Virus record (IMG/VR): IMGVR_UViG_3300009124_001500
Location: 1-31,605 of that record
Reading direction: 5' to 3' (one strand)
Length of the DNA: 31,605 nucleotides
From: a virus
Position numbers and translations under genes: made by a program. This document shows, in pieces, positions 15,881 through 23,923 of the stretch. The notes under the pieces are model-generated. The model had not been told where the DNA came from. It ran no database searches and saw only the letters and a program-made list of their open reading frames with translations. Every line of letters starts with the position of its first letter. The first letter of the stretch is position 1.

Positions 15881-17282
15881 TTCTATTTAACTCCCTAATT
15901 GTACCAAGTTCTTCAATTCTCGCCAAGGAACCATCCATATTGAGACATATGTACCCATCATCACCTATACCGGGTCCATGCCTAGAAACAACAGGAATCA
16001 GCTTTTTGTTTCCATTGCTTATCCCGTCTGACATTATCTCTTCTTCGGTTTTGTTCTTAAATATTGAAAATGACGTACATAACCAAACAAGCCTATCAGA
16101 CCCAGAGACGACGTCTGTTGTTTCTTTTGTTATTCCATCCCTATTTAATTGCACGAATGACAAACATGGACAGTCATTCTCAACACAGAAGTTATGTAGA
16201 GCGGTTATCTGAAACCCAAGCACTTGAAACTCGGCGAGATTGCTGCTAATGCTAGAAGACGTCATTAACTTGAGGTAATCATAAATAATTACACAATCAT
16301 TCAGCCTCCCGTTTTCATCGTACCCAACTTTTTTCAGAAGCCATCTCTTCATTATGGAAAGTGTCTCATCGAATGGTCTGCCAGCAATACTCACATAGTC
16401 ATACGGTATTGAAGACATTTTTTCTACAGCCGAATTGACCGCATCAACACTTGACTGATTCGAAAAGAATGAACCCGAAGCTACGCTATTTATTTCAACG
16501 CCGCTTAGGTTGGCTGTAATTCTATTCCAATGATCCTCCGTGCTCATTTCTGTATCGAGCATTAAAACTGGTATTCCATATTGCGTAGTTATGTTCAGTG
16601 CGACATTATCTGCTAATACAGACTTGCCAGTCTTTGGTCTAGCAGCTATTAGATCTACACACTTTCGCCTCAAACCTCCGCCGATAGATTGATCAAAAGC
16701 GGCATACCCTGTCGGTATTCCAATCGATTTTCCTTTGTTTTGCTTTACGTGTTCTATGTATTCACGTATTCCATCCCCTATCGACCGTGGTGAAAAATCA
16801 TCCTCACGCATAAACGACATGCAAATATCTTGAATTGGAGATTCTACCATAGACAGTATCGATGCTATGGTCTCTTCTCCGGTAACCGAGTTCTCAAGAT
16901 CGGTATAAATCCCACGCAGGCTTTGCTGGAGGGTCCTCGCGAACTGCAATCTTTTCAAAATCTTTGCGTGATGTTCCACCGACTCAAGTCTGATTGGTGT
17001 GTTTATCAGTCCATTGAGGTGACGCAAAACTTCATCCCGTTCCACGATCTGGTCAAGACCTAGCGTCCTAGCCGAAGAAAGGATGTCAGTAAGGGACGTA
17101 GATTCTCTCTGATTTAGAGAATGCCTTACACACTTAAACAGAACCTTGTTTTGTTCAAGGGTGAAGCTCTCTTCATCAACATAAAGATCGACCTCAAGCA
17201 AGCACTCCCTACCGTGCTGTATTATTCCCGAGAGGACAGATCTTTCTGATGGTATGTTTGATTTTGTGAGTTCTTTACCCAT
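15810..17282 (-). CDS. dnaB: DnaB-like replicative helicase
   Basis: 490 residues. The N-terminal helical domain (IPSERSVLSGIIQHGRECLLEV...) is followed by a linker helix and a RecA-fold motor: GIPTGYAAFDQSIGGGLRRKCVDLIAARPKTGKS with Walker A at 214-221, DTEMSTEDHWNRI (Glu245 region), Walker B CVIIYDYLKL (330-339), and QLNRDG near the sensor. It would form a ring and unwind DNA ahead of the split polymerase. It is encoded just before the primase, with a 71-base overlap, and one base after the Lys-rich zinc-ribbon gene. The C-terminus is a polar tail after LARIEELGTI. Confidence 0.9.
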   Translation of the reverse strand: MGKELTKSNIPSERSVLSGIIQHGRECLLEVDLYVDEESFTLEQNKVLFKCVRHSLNQRESTSLTDILSSARTLGLDQIVERDEVLRHLNGLINTPIRLESVEHHAKILKRLQFARTLQQSLRGIYTDLENSVTGEETIASILSMVESPIQDICMSFMREDDFSPRSIGDGIREYIEHVKQNKGKSIGIPTGYAAFDQSIGGGLRRKCVDLIAARPKTGKSVLADNVALNITTQYGIPVLMLDTEMSTEDHWNRITANLSGVEINSVASGSFFSNQSSVDAVNSAVEKMSSIPYDYVSIAGRPFDETLSIMKRWLLKKVGYDENGRLNDCVIIYDYLKLMTSSSISSNLAEFQVLGFQITALHNFCVENDCPCLSFVQLNRDGITKETTDVVSGSDRLVWLCTSFSIFKNKTEEEIMSDGISNGNKKLIPVVSRHGPGIGDDGYICLNMDGSLARIEELGTIRELNRNATRGFPESEDSRPANQNDETLF

Positions 17283-17283
17283 A

Positions 17284-17865
17284 TTATCGACCTGATCTTG
17301 ATTGGCATCGTGTGCATAAATAGGTTGCCTTTGCCAGTATAGGGTTTGTCTCCTCAGATCTACCGCAGCTTGTACACTTTGCCGTGACCGGCTTATAAGC
17401 TGGCCGTGGCTGTCTCACGAAATCTCGATTGCTGTCTTGTATTGCATCGTATCCATGCTGGCTTCTGACCTCTCTATCTAGACCAGTCATAGAATCAAAC
17501 TTATTCTCCCTGACTCTCGTCGGCTGATCTTTTGTTGTGGTTGTCCTTGTGTGTTTAGCTGTCTTTTTTTTGGTTGCTTTCTTGGCTTTCTTTGCTGTCT
17601 TTTTTGGTGTTTCATGATTTTTTTCAGTAATGGAATTAACCCTCATGATTGATGCTTGAAGCTCCTTGATAGCACGCACCACATCAACGTGCTGACCGGG
17701 AGTTGTTAATGATGGTTCTTCCTCCAATTCAATGTTTTCTCCGCTCAGCTGATGATAGATGCACGCTACACTTTCCCAACACCTATTATCTATCGCTTCC
17801 CTTAGGGCTGTCACTGAATTTGTCAAGTCTTCAATTACTTGATTTAAGTTTGATTTTGTGCTCAT
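17284..17865 (-). CDS. Lys/Ala-rich linker and zinc-ribbon protein beside the helicase gene
   Basis: 193 residues with three parts. Residues 1-80 are helical and acidic (possible coiled coil or interaction domain). Residues about 87-112 are a histone-H1-like Lys/Ala/Thr tract (TPKKTAKKAKKATKKKTAK and following Thr run). Residues 164-187 are a zinc ribbon (Cys164-x2-Cys167 ... Cys184-x2-Cys187). Basic tail plus zinc ribbon suggests DNA binding. Its ATG overlaps the previous stop (ATGA) and it ends one base before dnaB, so a role as helicase loader or replication accessory is plausible but inferred from position. I know no named family for it. Confidence 0.7.
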   Translation of the reverse strand: MSTKSNLNQVIEDLTNSVTALREAIDNRCWESVACIYHQLSGENIELEEEPSLTTPGQHVDVVRAIKELQASIMRVNSITEKNHETPKKTAKKAKKATKKKTAKHTRTTTTKDQPTRVRENKFDSMTGLDREVRSQHGYDAIQDSNRDFVRQPRPAYKPVTAKCTSCGRSEETNPILAKATYLCTRCQSRSGR

Positions 17866-18365
17866 TGAAACCTCCTAGCGTTACCAAATTCCTGAAAAAT
17901 ATTAACTCTACGCTTTATGTCTTTACATTCATCTTCCGTCAATTGAATTGCCGCATATATTCTTATTCTTATTTTGTTTAGCGTGGCGGCGTAAATGTTT
18001 TCCGAGATTATAGCCTGCTTCCTAACTTCGGCTGGCATCCATTTGTCGTAATTCATCCATGACTTAGAAAATACATAGTTCAGACCATCTTCGCACCAAG
18101 AATACTGGCTTCTGAGCGTAGCAACTTTTCTTTGTAAATAGCTCGCGTAATTCATTAGCGTTGCGGCATACGCAAAGCATTCGTTTTGATCGAGATGCAT
18201 TATTGTAGAATTGTCGAGTGATAATATCTCCCTGCATCGCTCCTCATCATAAGCGGCGTTAATTCTGTCAGTACAAAATCCTTCAATCCATTGCGTTATA
18301 TTCAACAACCCCGGAAAGGATGAAAGATCAATGTCTTCGCTTATGATTTCAACATCTCTGTCCAT
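17862..18365 (-). CDS. Helical protein of the replication block, unknown
   Basis: 167 residues, not recognised. The middle is strongly helical: HLDQNECFAYAATLMNYASYLQRKV, then ATLRSQYSWCEDGLNYVFS, then KQAIISENIYAATLNKIRIRIYAAIQL. This three-helix pattern occurs in many phage proteins encoded near helicase or recombinase genes whose role is not known to me. The C-terminus is basic (KRRVNIFQEFGNARRF). ATG 18365 lies within the end of the nuclease gene (25-base overlap), and its TGA overlaps the next ATG. A helicase- or recombinase-partner role is inference from context only. Confidence 0.65.
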   Translation of the reverse strand: MDRDVEIISEDIDLSSFPGLLNITQWIEGFCTDRINAAYDEERCREILSLDNSTIMHLDQNECFAYAATLMNYASYLQRKVATLRSQYSWCEDGLNYVFSKSWMNYDKWMPAEVRKQAIISENIYAATLNKIRIRIYAAIQLTEDECKDIKRRVNIFQEFGNARRFQ

Positions 18366-18757
18366 CTTTGTCTTTCATTGTATGGGAGTACTATCAATCT
18401 TATCTCATTAAGATCGCACCAGTCTGCTTTGTTGCGATCACGCATTTTAGCGTTTACAAATTCCATCTGACTTCTGTAAAAGAAGTGGGACATTTTGTAG
18501 TGCTGCTCTCCATGAACCTCAATAACTGTCATCAGGTCTGGAATAAAAAAATCGGCATAAAGAAGAGACTTCATGCCAAATTTTTTAGATCCTGGGAGGG
18601 TTACTTCCTCGTACACGGAGTTATTAGGCCATGTTTGGCTTATTATAAGCCTAGCCTCTCTGTGTAATGAGGATGTTTTGTTTCTGAACTTCCTGTTTCT
18701 ATTTTTCGCGTAGTTGAATTTGTGTTGCCTTCCATCAAATCCAGTAACACTAATCAT
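18341..18757 (-). CDS. Small PD-(D/E)XK-like nuclease next to recA
   Basis: 138 residues. The core is E34 in LHREARLIIS, then LLYADFFIP (Asp69), then TVIEVHGEQHY (Glu80, His82, His86), with RLIVLPYNE as a later strand. This follows the layout of the nuclease at 1631-2431, where the same stretch reads EVDIFIP then AIEIDGPQHF. Here the Glu-x-Lys position is Glu-x-His, as in Vsr-like/EDxHD enzymes. The start has a basic FDGRQHKFNYAKNRNRKFRNK segment likely to contact DNA. It overlaps recA by 8 bases. It may be a recombination or structure-specific nuclease, or a domesticated homing enzyme. Confidence 0.65.
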   Translation of the reverse strand: MISVTGFDGRQHKFNYAKNRNRKFRNKTSSLHREARLIISQTWPNNSVYEEVTLPGSKKFGMKSLLYADFFIPDLMTVIEVHGEQHYKMSHFFYRSQMEFVNAKMRDRNKADWCDLNEIRLIVLPYNERQRWTEMLKS

Positions 18758-19793
18758 TCTGTAAGAAATCCTGCACTCTTTTTCTTACTTCCTTATATAT
18801 GTCTTCACGCTCAGACAAAAAGTCATATATTTTTGACTGCCCTTGAAATTTTGGCGACTGCTCAAACTCTTCCGTCTCTGAAAGAAATGGTATCGAGTAC
18901 CATGCACCAGCTTTGTCAATTACCCCGAAAGACTCGGCAAGTTCTATAACTTCTTTTTCTTTGTCAATACCCTTGCCGTATCTAATGTAACTTATACAGT
19001 CTGTGCCAGAGGCACCTAGTGATGAACACCCAATGTCCCAATGCACCAACTGCCCTATTTTCCTTCCGCCTTCTTCCCACGGTTCAATTCTAGCAATATC
19101 AATACGAGTATCCGCTTGGTATTGTACCATCTTTCCACAGTCTGGAACTTTTGTTTTTCCGTACCCAGAGGTGTTTGTGATGTAGTGTGTAATTATGAGG
19201 ACTATAATTCTGTTGTTTACTACTGATTGTGCATTTTTCTTTATCCAATGAGACAAAAGTTTGGGAAGACTTGCACGTATTGTTGCGGAGGCACTTTCGT
19301 CAAGCTCCGCCCTTGGCACCAAGCTTGAACACGAGTCTATAACTAGGACAGCACCAGCATTTTCTTTTCTTTTGATCAACCCCTCGGCGATATTTAGGAA
19401 GTCCTCCGCAGACAGCTGCTCGCCATCATCTGGGCTATGTACGATGTTAATTTTTTCTATATCGAGCCCATCAATACCGACAAGATTATAGGCTTTTAGC
19501 CTACTCTCTCCGTCGAGGTATATCACATTTCGACCATCCTTCTGTGCATTGCTGCATATCTGGAGGCATGTAGTTGTTTTTCCAGTTTTAGGGTCTCCTG
19601 ATACTATTGTCCAACTACCCTCAAGAATACCACCATTTAGTGCAATATCAAGTCGTGGGCCAACACTTAAAACACCTAAGTTCTTCTTCGCTTCTATCAG
19701 TTCAGATCCGCGAGAGACAACACGCCCAAAAGCCTTTCTTATTTTTTCATCAGTGCTTAGGTCAAGTCTTTTATCTTTTTTGTCTTTTGGCAT
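18750..19793 (-). CDS. recA: RecA-like recombinase
   Basis: 347 residues. LSVGPRLDIALNGGILEGSWTIVSGDPKTGKTTTCLQIC contains Walker A (66-73). VIYLDGESRL gives the catalytic Glu region. GAVLVIDSCSSLVPRAELD is Walker B. IIVLIITHYITNTSGYGKTKVPDCGKMVQYQAD matches the RecA 'Q-x-R-x' and ssDNA-loop L2 neighbourhood. It would form filaments and drive strand exchange in viral recombination and restart. Length matches bacterial RecA (about 350), but the sequence is divergent and shares features with T4 UvsX-type proteins. ATG 19793 shares one base with the previous stop (TAATG). Confidence 0.87.
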   Translation of the reverse strand: MPKDKKDKRLDLSTDEKIRKAFGRVVSRGSELIEAKKNLGVLSVGPRLDIALNGGILEGSWTIVSGDPKTGKTTTCLQICSNAQKDGRNVIYLDGESRLKAYNLVGIDGLDIEKINIVHSPDDGEQLSAEDFLNIAEGLIKRKENAGAVLVIDSCSSLVPRAELDESASATIRASLPKLLSHWIKKNAQSVVNNRIIVLIITHYITNTSGYGKTKVPDCGKMVQYQADTRIDIARIEPWEEGGRKIGQLVHWDIGCSSLGASGTDCISYIRYGKGIDKEKEVIELAESFGVIDKAGAWYSIPFLSETEEFEQSPKFQGQSKIYDFLSEREDIYKEVRKRVQDFLQND

Positions 19794-20257
19794 TATAGGC
19801 CTTTCATCTTGTTTTTACCTTTACTGAATGGCTTAGAAATTTCTTGCCCCTGAGAATCTTGAGTTTGTATCAATACTCTATCGGCGTAAGATCTTTCAAA
19901 CCTCTCGATAATTGGTATCAATTTCTTGTCTTGTAGTTTGAATATAAACCTAGCTTCTGGAGATTGAAGTGCTTGAGACACGCACTGTACTCTATACCTT
20001 TGTAAGAGCCTAGACGCCTGTATTACCTGCCCCTTATACGCTCCGTTCAGCTTGTTTCCCGTTAGCCAAAACTGTTCAGGGTTTCTACCTGAATTAAAGT
20101 GATTGCTACGCTTTTCAAAAATCAATTCAGCCAAATAATTAGGCGGCGTTATGTAGCCGCCCTTGAACTTGGATTTGAATGGATGCGTTTCGCTCTGGGG
20201 GTGCTCCCTAGTTGTCCGCCTTTTTGAGTGGTTCGTGGATGTGACCTCTTTTGCCAT
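19793..20257 (-). CDS. Basic unknown protein coupled to recA
   Basis: 154 residues, rich in Lys and Arg. A conserved-looking core reads FKGGYITPPNYLAELIFEKR ... FWLTGNKLNGAYKGQVIQASRLLQRYRV, then ALQSPEARFIF and KLQDKKLIPIIERFE, suggesting a helical domain that may bind nucleic acid or recombinase. Its stop codon shares a base with the recA start (TAATG), so translation is coupled. A recA-partner or mediator role is possible but not shown. ATG 20257 has AAGGA close upstream and overlaps the preceding gene by 50 bases. Confidence 0.65.
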   Translation of the reverse strand: MAKEVTSTNHSKRRTTREHPQSETHPFKSKFKGGYITPPNYLAELIFEKRSNHFNSGRNPEQFWLTGNKLNGAYKGQVIQASRLLQRYRVQCVSQALQSPEARFIFKLQDKKLIPIIERFERSYADRVLIQTQDSQGQEISKPFSKGKNKMKGL

Positions 20258-20591
20258 AATCCTTTTTAACCCCTTTCGGATTTCCTCGTTCTGCCGCAGC
20301 CCGTGTCATCACAGCGAATCCCCTTTTTGGATCTCTAACCATAAAGTTTGTGTTTTGTTCGGCAGATGCCTTGTTGCTGACAACCATATCTAGGCTCACT
20401 CCTAGTTCTTCAGCCTTCATTTCATCTGTGTCTTGTGAGTTTTGTAGATAAAACAGCTCTGCCCTAGTTAGAGTTCTTTGGCTGTCATCATTTGTGGGTG
20501 TTTTATCTAGATTGGATGCGTCATTAACACTCGCTTGATTTTTTTCTGGCTGTTCTTTGTTCTTCTTGTTGGTCGTTTTCCTTGGTGGCAT
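20208..20591 (-). CDS. Small hydrophilic protein, unknown
   Basis: 127 residues. The first 40 are Lys/Asn/Gln-rich and probably disordered. About 42-70 (LTRAELFYLQNSQDTDEMKAEELGVSLDMV) could form a helix-turn-helix-like segment of the type that recognises DNA in phage small-terminase or regulator proteins, but the match is loose. The rest is basic (RDPKRGFAVMTRAAAERGNPKG). ATG 20591 has GGAAGGA nine bases upstream. It overlaps the gene before by 68 and the one after by 50 bases, in a different frame. Probably real because it fills the gap and has a good ribosome site. Confidence 0.55.
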   Translation of the reverse strand: MPPRKTTNKKNKEQPEKNQASVNDASNLDKTPTNDDSQRTLTRAELFYLQNSQDTDEMKAEELGVSLDMVVSNKASAEQNTNFMVRDPKRGFAVMTRAAAERGNPKGVKKDYGKRGHIHEPLKKADN

Positions 20592-20718
20592 ATTTTATAT
20601 TCCTTCCGTTAGGTATTGATATTTTTACGTCGGCGTATGCATGACGTATTGATTGATTTTTTTCTGCACGACTCTGTGCTGCTTCATTCAGCATAACGAT
20701 TGTTTCTAGACACCACAT
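20524..20718 (-). CDS. 64-residue protein coupled to the FmdB-type gene
   Basis: A small protein, probably real because its ATG (20718-20716) shares a base with the preceding stop (TAATG) and GGGG lies just upstream, as for other coupled genes here. It reads MWCLETIVMLNEAAQSRAEKNQSIRHAYAD..., a short helix followed by a polar tail. The last 22 residues overlap the next gene in another frame and have little constraint. No function can be given. Confidence 0.5.
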   Translation of the reverse strand: MWCLETIVMLNEAAQSRAEKNQSIRHAYADVKISIPNGRNIKYATKENDQQEEQRTARKKSSEC

Positions 20719-21059
20719 TATGCACCCCTTATAAATTTATCCTTTTGGTTTTCATTCATTGAGTTGATTTGGCGATGCATTTCTCTTCTCGCCTGCTTCA
20801 TCGGGTCTTTTTTCTGATCAGCTTCTCTGAGTCTTCGCTCCTCAACCTCGCTAGAACCTAGCCGTTTCGCGTTTCTCTCAGACAGCTGCCCTATTGTTGT
20901 TGGATCGCCCCGAACAAATACCATTGGTGCGGATATCAACCTTTCCATGGATGCAGAACCGCACCTTTCGCAATCTATTATAGGAGGTTCTGTCAGCCCC
21001 TGACTGACGTCTTTTAGTTGGAACTGACAGTTTTCACAAAAATAATCATAACAAGGCAT
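20718..21059 (-). CDS. FmdB-type zinc-ribbon protein
   Basis: 113 residues. The first 45 are an FmdB/CxxC_CxxC zinc ribbon: YFCENC (Cys8, Cys11) and IDCERCGS (Cys30, Cys33), followed by MERLISAP, a typical sequence after this ribbon. The rest is a charged helix (RRLREADQKKDPMKQARREMHRQINSMNE). FmdB ribbons are found as small regulators in bacteria and often near terminase or PhoH genes in phages; a nucleic-acid or protein contact role is likely. It is joined by TAATG junctions to phoH upstream and the 64-residue gene downstream. Confidence 0.75.
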   Translation of the reverse strand: MPCYDYFCENCQFQLKDVSQGLTEPPIIDCERCGSASMERLISAPMVFVRGDPTTIGQLSERNAKRLGSSEVEERRLREADQKKDPMKQARREMHRQINSMNENQKDKFIRGA

Positions 21060-21760
21060 TAGTAAAAATCTCCATACTCCAGTGCTCTCAAGACTCTGCC
21101 AATAATACCATTTCTTTGTATATCCTCGTAGCTCAGCGTGCAGACTCCGACACCCTCCACCGTTCTTAGTTTATTGGTTAAAATAGAGAGCCCATTCTGC
21201 CCACCAATGTCTGACTGCTTAACGTCGCCATTGATAACTATTTTAGAGTCTCTACCCATCCGTGTTATGAACATTTTTAATTGTTCTAGGGTACAGTTTT
21301 GAGCTTCGTCAAGGATCATACATGATCGATTAAAGGTCGCACCACGCATGACCTCTAAAGGCTCATACCGGATTCTTCCATTGTTTAGGTGATTTCCATA
21401 ATTTGCCTGACCAAGAAAAGACCTTATATTCTCTTCTATAGGCTTTAGGTATGGGGCTATCTTCTCATGCATCTCTCCAGGTAGTGAGCCAATATCTTTA
21501 CCAGCACATACCAATGGTCTAGTTGCTATAATTTGATCAACCTCTCCCCGCTGCAACATTTTCGCAAAAATACCAGCACTTATGTAAGATTTTCCAGAGC
21601 CTGCAGGCCCTGTGCATATTGTAATCTCGTTATATAGAACTGAGTCTATGTAGTACTGATGATTCTCCGTTTTAGCTTCGACCGTTCTTACGTCTACCCT
21701 TTCTTCTGTTTTTCTTGATCTAGATCTCTGTGGGGAACGTTTTTTTCGATGTTGGCTCAT
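21059..21760 (-). CDS. phoH: PhoH-like P-loop ATPase
   Basis: 233 residues. Walker A CTGPAGSGKS (49-58), IIATRPLVCAGKDIGSLPGEMHEKIAPYLKPI (the PhoH family's hallmark 'RP-V-aG-d-GfLPG' stretch) and Walker B MILDEAQN (148-155), with KIVINGDVKQSDI after it. PhoH is a common auxiliary gene of marine phages; it is an ATPase linked to RNA helicase-like activity, and its role in infection is unsettled. The first 30 residues are Arg/Ser-rich (RKKRSPQRSRSRK) and may bind nucleic acid. It precedes the FmdB-type gene, sharing a TAATG. Confidence 0.92.
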   Translation of the reverse strand: MSQHRKKRSPQRSRSRKTEERVDVRTVEAKTENHQYYIDSVLYNEITICTGPAGSGKSYISAGIFAKMLQRGEVDQIIATRPLVCAGKDIGSLPGEMHEKIAPYLKPIEENIRSFLGQANYGNHLNNGRIRYEPLEVMRGATFNRSCMILDEAQNCTLEQLKMFITRMGRDSKIVINGDVKQSDIGGQNGLSILTNKLRTVEGVGVCTLSYEDIQRNGIIGRVLRALEYGDFY

Positions 21761-21776
21761 TATCTCTCTTTTGCTT

Positions 21777-22448
21777 TTATGTTAGTTTCGTCACGCTTTT
21801 CTTTGACCAGAATCTGCAACTCCAGTATCTAGCCTTCCATTTTGGCCCTGGGTTGGTGTCGCATTGATGTCTAGCTCTAAAGCTTTTTCTTCTAACTGGG
21901 TCATCCCTCTTAATATCCATATTTGGATCTCCAAAGTTGACCTTAACTACGTTATTTTTGTCGTTCTTAACGTAAACACTGAATTTTTTTGGTCCTTTTG
22001 GGGTCCTGAATGGACTATTAAGCTTAACATTTTTACCCTTCTTTTCTTCGCTCTGTGCCTTCTTCCATGAATCTTTTGATGGCCTGTCTGGATCTCCAGG
22101 TTTTGCTGGTCTATACTTTTTGCCTTCTCTCTCTCTTTTCTTTCTTATGTTGTCCCAAAGTCCGTCTTTTGCTATTGTGACCTCTTCAACCTCTTCCCCG
22201 AAATCTAGATATTCCCCCTCTGCTGGAATATACATATTTTCGTAATCAACATCTTCTTCAGAACCAAACGTTTGAAAGTAAAGACTTTCGTCAATTCTGT
22301 TCAACATACTTTCTGCAGAAGCCTGTCTACTGCACACGGCATAACGCTGACCGGGGTCTGGGTACTCTTTTTTCATATTTTCGTTGGCCATACATGAAGA
22401 TATAAATCTACGCTTGTCTTCGTTTGGGTTTGGTTTTGGTAGTGGCAT
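21777..22448 (-). CDS. Conserved-type basic phage protein, unknown
   Basis: 223 residues. The start MPLPKPNPNEDKRRFISSCMANENMKKEYPDPGQRYAVCSRQ is a pattern I recall from phage head-related and unknown proteins (C-x...MKKEFPD-x-QR-AVC). A flexible charged middle includes GLWDNIRKKREREGKKYRPAKPGDPDRP. The C-terminal domain has KKFSVYVKNDKNNVVKVNFGDPNMDIKRDDPVRRKSFRARHQCDT and a final Trp/Cys motif (PKWKARYWSCRFW). The Cys and Arg/Lys residues suggest metal or nucleic-acid binding. Whether it belongs to the head module or to DNA metabolism is open; its neighbours here (mazG-like, phoH) are not structural genes. Confidence 0.7.
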   Translation of the reverse strand: MPLPKPNPNEDKRRFISSCMANENMKKEYPDPGQRYAVCSRQASAESMLNRIDESLYFQTFGSEEDVDYENMYIPAEGEYLDFGEEVEEVTIAKDGLWDNIRKKREREGKKYRPAKPGDPDRPSKDSWKKAQSEEKKGKNVKLNSPFRTPKGPKKFSVYVKNDKNNVVKVNFGDPNMDIKRDDPVRRKSFRARHQCDTNPGPKWKARYWSCRFWSKKSVTKLT

Positions 22449-22457
22449 TTAGTTCAC

Positions 22458-22820
22458 CTATAAATCTTCTTCTTTAACAAATGTACCGTTTATCATCCTA
22501 CCTTTTCGATCCTTTATATCATTATAAGCTTTCTGTAGACATTCCAGCATTGTAATCTCGTTTCTATTCATGATATTTATCATAACAACCATCATATCAC
22601 CAAGGTCGTCACGAATATCACGCCCCTTCGCTATATTGTCAGAAAGTTCGCCAAATTCCGAACCAAGCTTTAGGCATTGTGTTTTGTCGTCACTTCCATC
22701 AATTAAGTTTCTGTCGTGATGCCATTCACCAATAAGGGATATCAAGCGATGAATCGAATTTCCTGACGTCATATCGGTGCTTTCTTCAGACCACTCTTCT
22801 TTTAGTCTTTGTATATTCAT
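22458..22820 (-). CDS. MazG-like nucleotide pyrophosphohydrolase
   Basis: 120 residues. The metal site is seen as KLGSEFGELSD (Glu55-x2-Glu58) and IRDDLGDMMVVMINI (Asp72-x2-Asp75), arranged as in the EExxE / ExxD pair of MazG and dUTPase-like all-alpha NTP pyrophosphatases. It removes pyrophosphate from NTPs, either cleaning non-standard or surplus dNTPs or, as proposed for phage MazG, altering stress nucleotides. It overlaps nrdB by ATGA and sits in the dNTP-supply group. The second position of the site differs (Asp for Glu), which is tolerated in some relatives. Confidence 0.75.
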   Translation of the reverse strand: MNIQRLKEEWSEESTDMTSGNSIHRLISLIGEWHHDRNLIDGSDDKTQCLKLGSEFGELSDNIAKGRDIRDDLGDMMVVMINIMNRNEITMLECLQKAYNDIKDRKGRMINGTFVKEEDL

Positions 22821-23893
22821 ATATTAAGATCTCCGAATTCCATTGAGTCAACATCACTCACACTAGCTCCTATTTTATAGGAGGTTACTTCATGCTCCTG
22901 TGGAGCAACTTGTACAGACGCACTATTCATCCAAGGCTCGGTCCAACCAGCTATGGGATTTTTATTTCCACGCTCATATGGGAGACCTATTGCCTTTCTT
23001 CTTGAGTGGCACAAGTAATCAATATACTGATGCATAACAGATTCGTTAAGGCCAAGCATTGAGCCGTCTTTAAAAAGATATGACGACCACTCTTTTTCTT
23101 CAGAGGCTGCAAAATCAAACATTCTACATGCCTCTTCTTCGCATTCCTTCGCCGTCTCCAAGAAACCCTCTGACTTTTCCCTCATAAGCAGCTTTAGTAT
23201 CTCTTGCGTGTTGTACAGGTGCAGTGCTTCATCTCTTTTGATCAGCTTGACAATATCTGCATTGCCAACCATCTTCTTGTTCTCAGCGAACGCAAATGCA
23301 CAAACGAAACTAACGTAAAATCTGACAGATTCGAGTATATTAATGCTCATAAGTGTCATGTAAATTTGTCGTCGGATATCGTTCTCGTCGGCACCATCAG
23401 GCATTGAAGAAAGCTTGTCATACTCACTGACGCTAGCCAAGGCTCTTTTTAGTATTTCTGGGTCTGTTAAGCATGAATCAAAAACCTCGGATGGGTTGTT
23501 GTAAACATTCTTGATGATGTAAGTATAGCTGTAGGAATGAATCTGTTCAAAAAACTGCCACGCATTCATACAGGCCTCAAGTTCTGGACTTGAGACGTAC
23601 CTCATAAGAGTTGGGACACCTCTGCATATAACGGAATCCATCACAGTTTGATACTTTAGGTTCGAGGTAAAGATAAACCGCTCGTTCTCAGACATAAGAG
23701 AATTGTTTTTGAAGTCTGCACGGTCTTTCTTTAGCTCTATCTCCTCAGGACGCCAGAAAAACTCTAGCTGTCGTTTGTATAGATCAAAGAACACTGGGTG
23801 TCTAAATCTATCATATCGCTGTAGCGACAAGCCCCGCCCAAGAAATAAAGGCTGGTCCGTGTGGTCAAATTGATTGATGTTCAATATTGTCAT
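22817..23893 (-). CDS. nrdB: Class Ia ribonucleotide reductase beta subunit
   Basis: 358 residues. The diiron site is complete: Asp86 (KYQTVMDS), Glu116 and His119 (EQIHSYSYTYII), Glu188 (INILESVRFYVSF), Glu222 and His225 (RDEALHL). Tyr123 is in the place of the radical tyrosine Tyr122 of E. coli. The protein supplies the tyrosyl radical to NrdA for reduction of ribonucleotides to deoxyribonucleotides. ATG 23893 follows nrdA by 30 bases, with the mazG-like gene starting inside its stop. Length agrees with E. coli NrdB (376). Confidence 0.95.
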   Translation of the reverse strand: MTILNINQFDHTDQPLFLGRGLSLQRYDRFRHPVFFDLYKRQLEFFWRPEEIELKKDRADFKNNSLMSENERFIFTSNLKYQTVMDSVICRGVPTLMRYVSSPELEACMNAWQFFEQIHSYSYTYIIKNVYNNPSEVFDSCLTDPEILKRALASVSEYDKLSSMPDGADENDIRRQIYMTLMSINILESVRFYVSFVCAFAFAENKKMVGNADIVKLIKRDEALHLYNTQEILKLLMREKSEGFLETAKECEEEACRMFDFAASEEKEWSSYLFKDGSMLGLNESVMHQYIDYLCHSRRKAIGLPYERGNKNPIAGWTEPWMNSASVQVAPQEHEVTSYKIGASVSDVDSMEFGDLNI

Positions 23894-23923
23894 ATTTCAC
23901 CCTTTCAAATATAATGACTTAAC

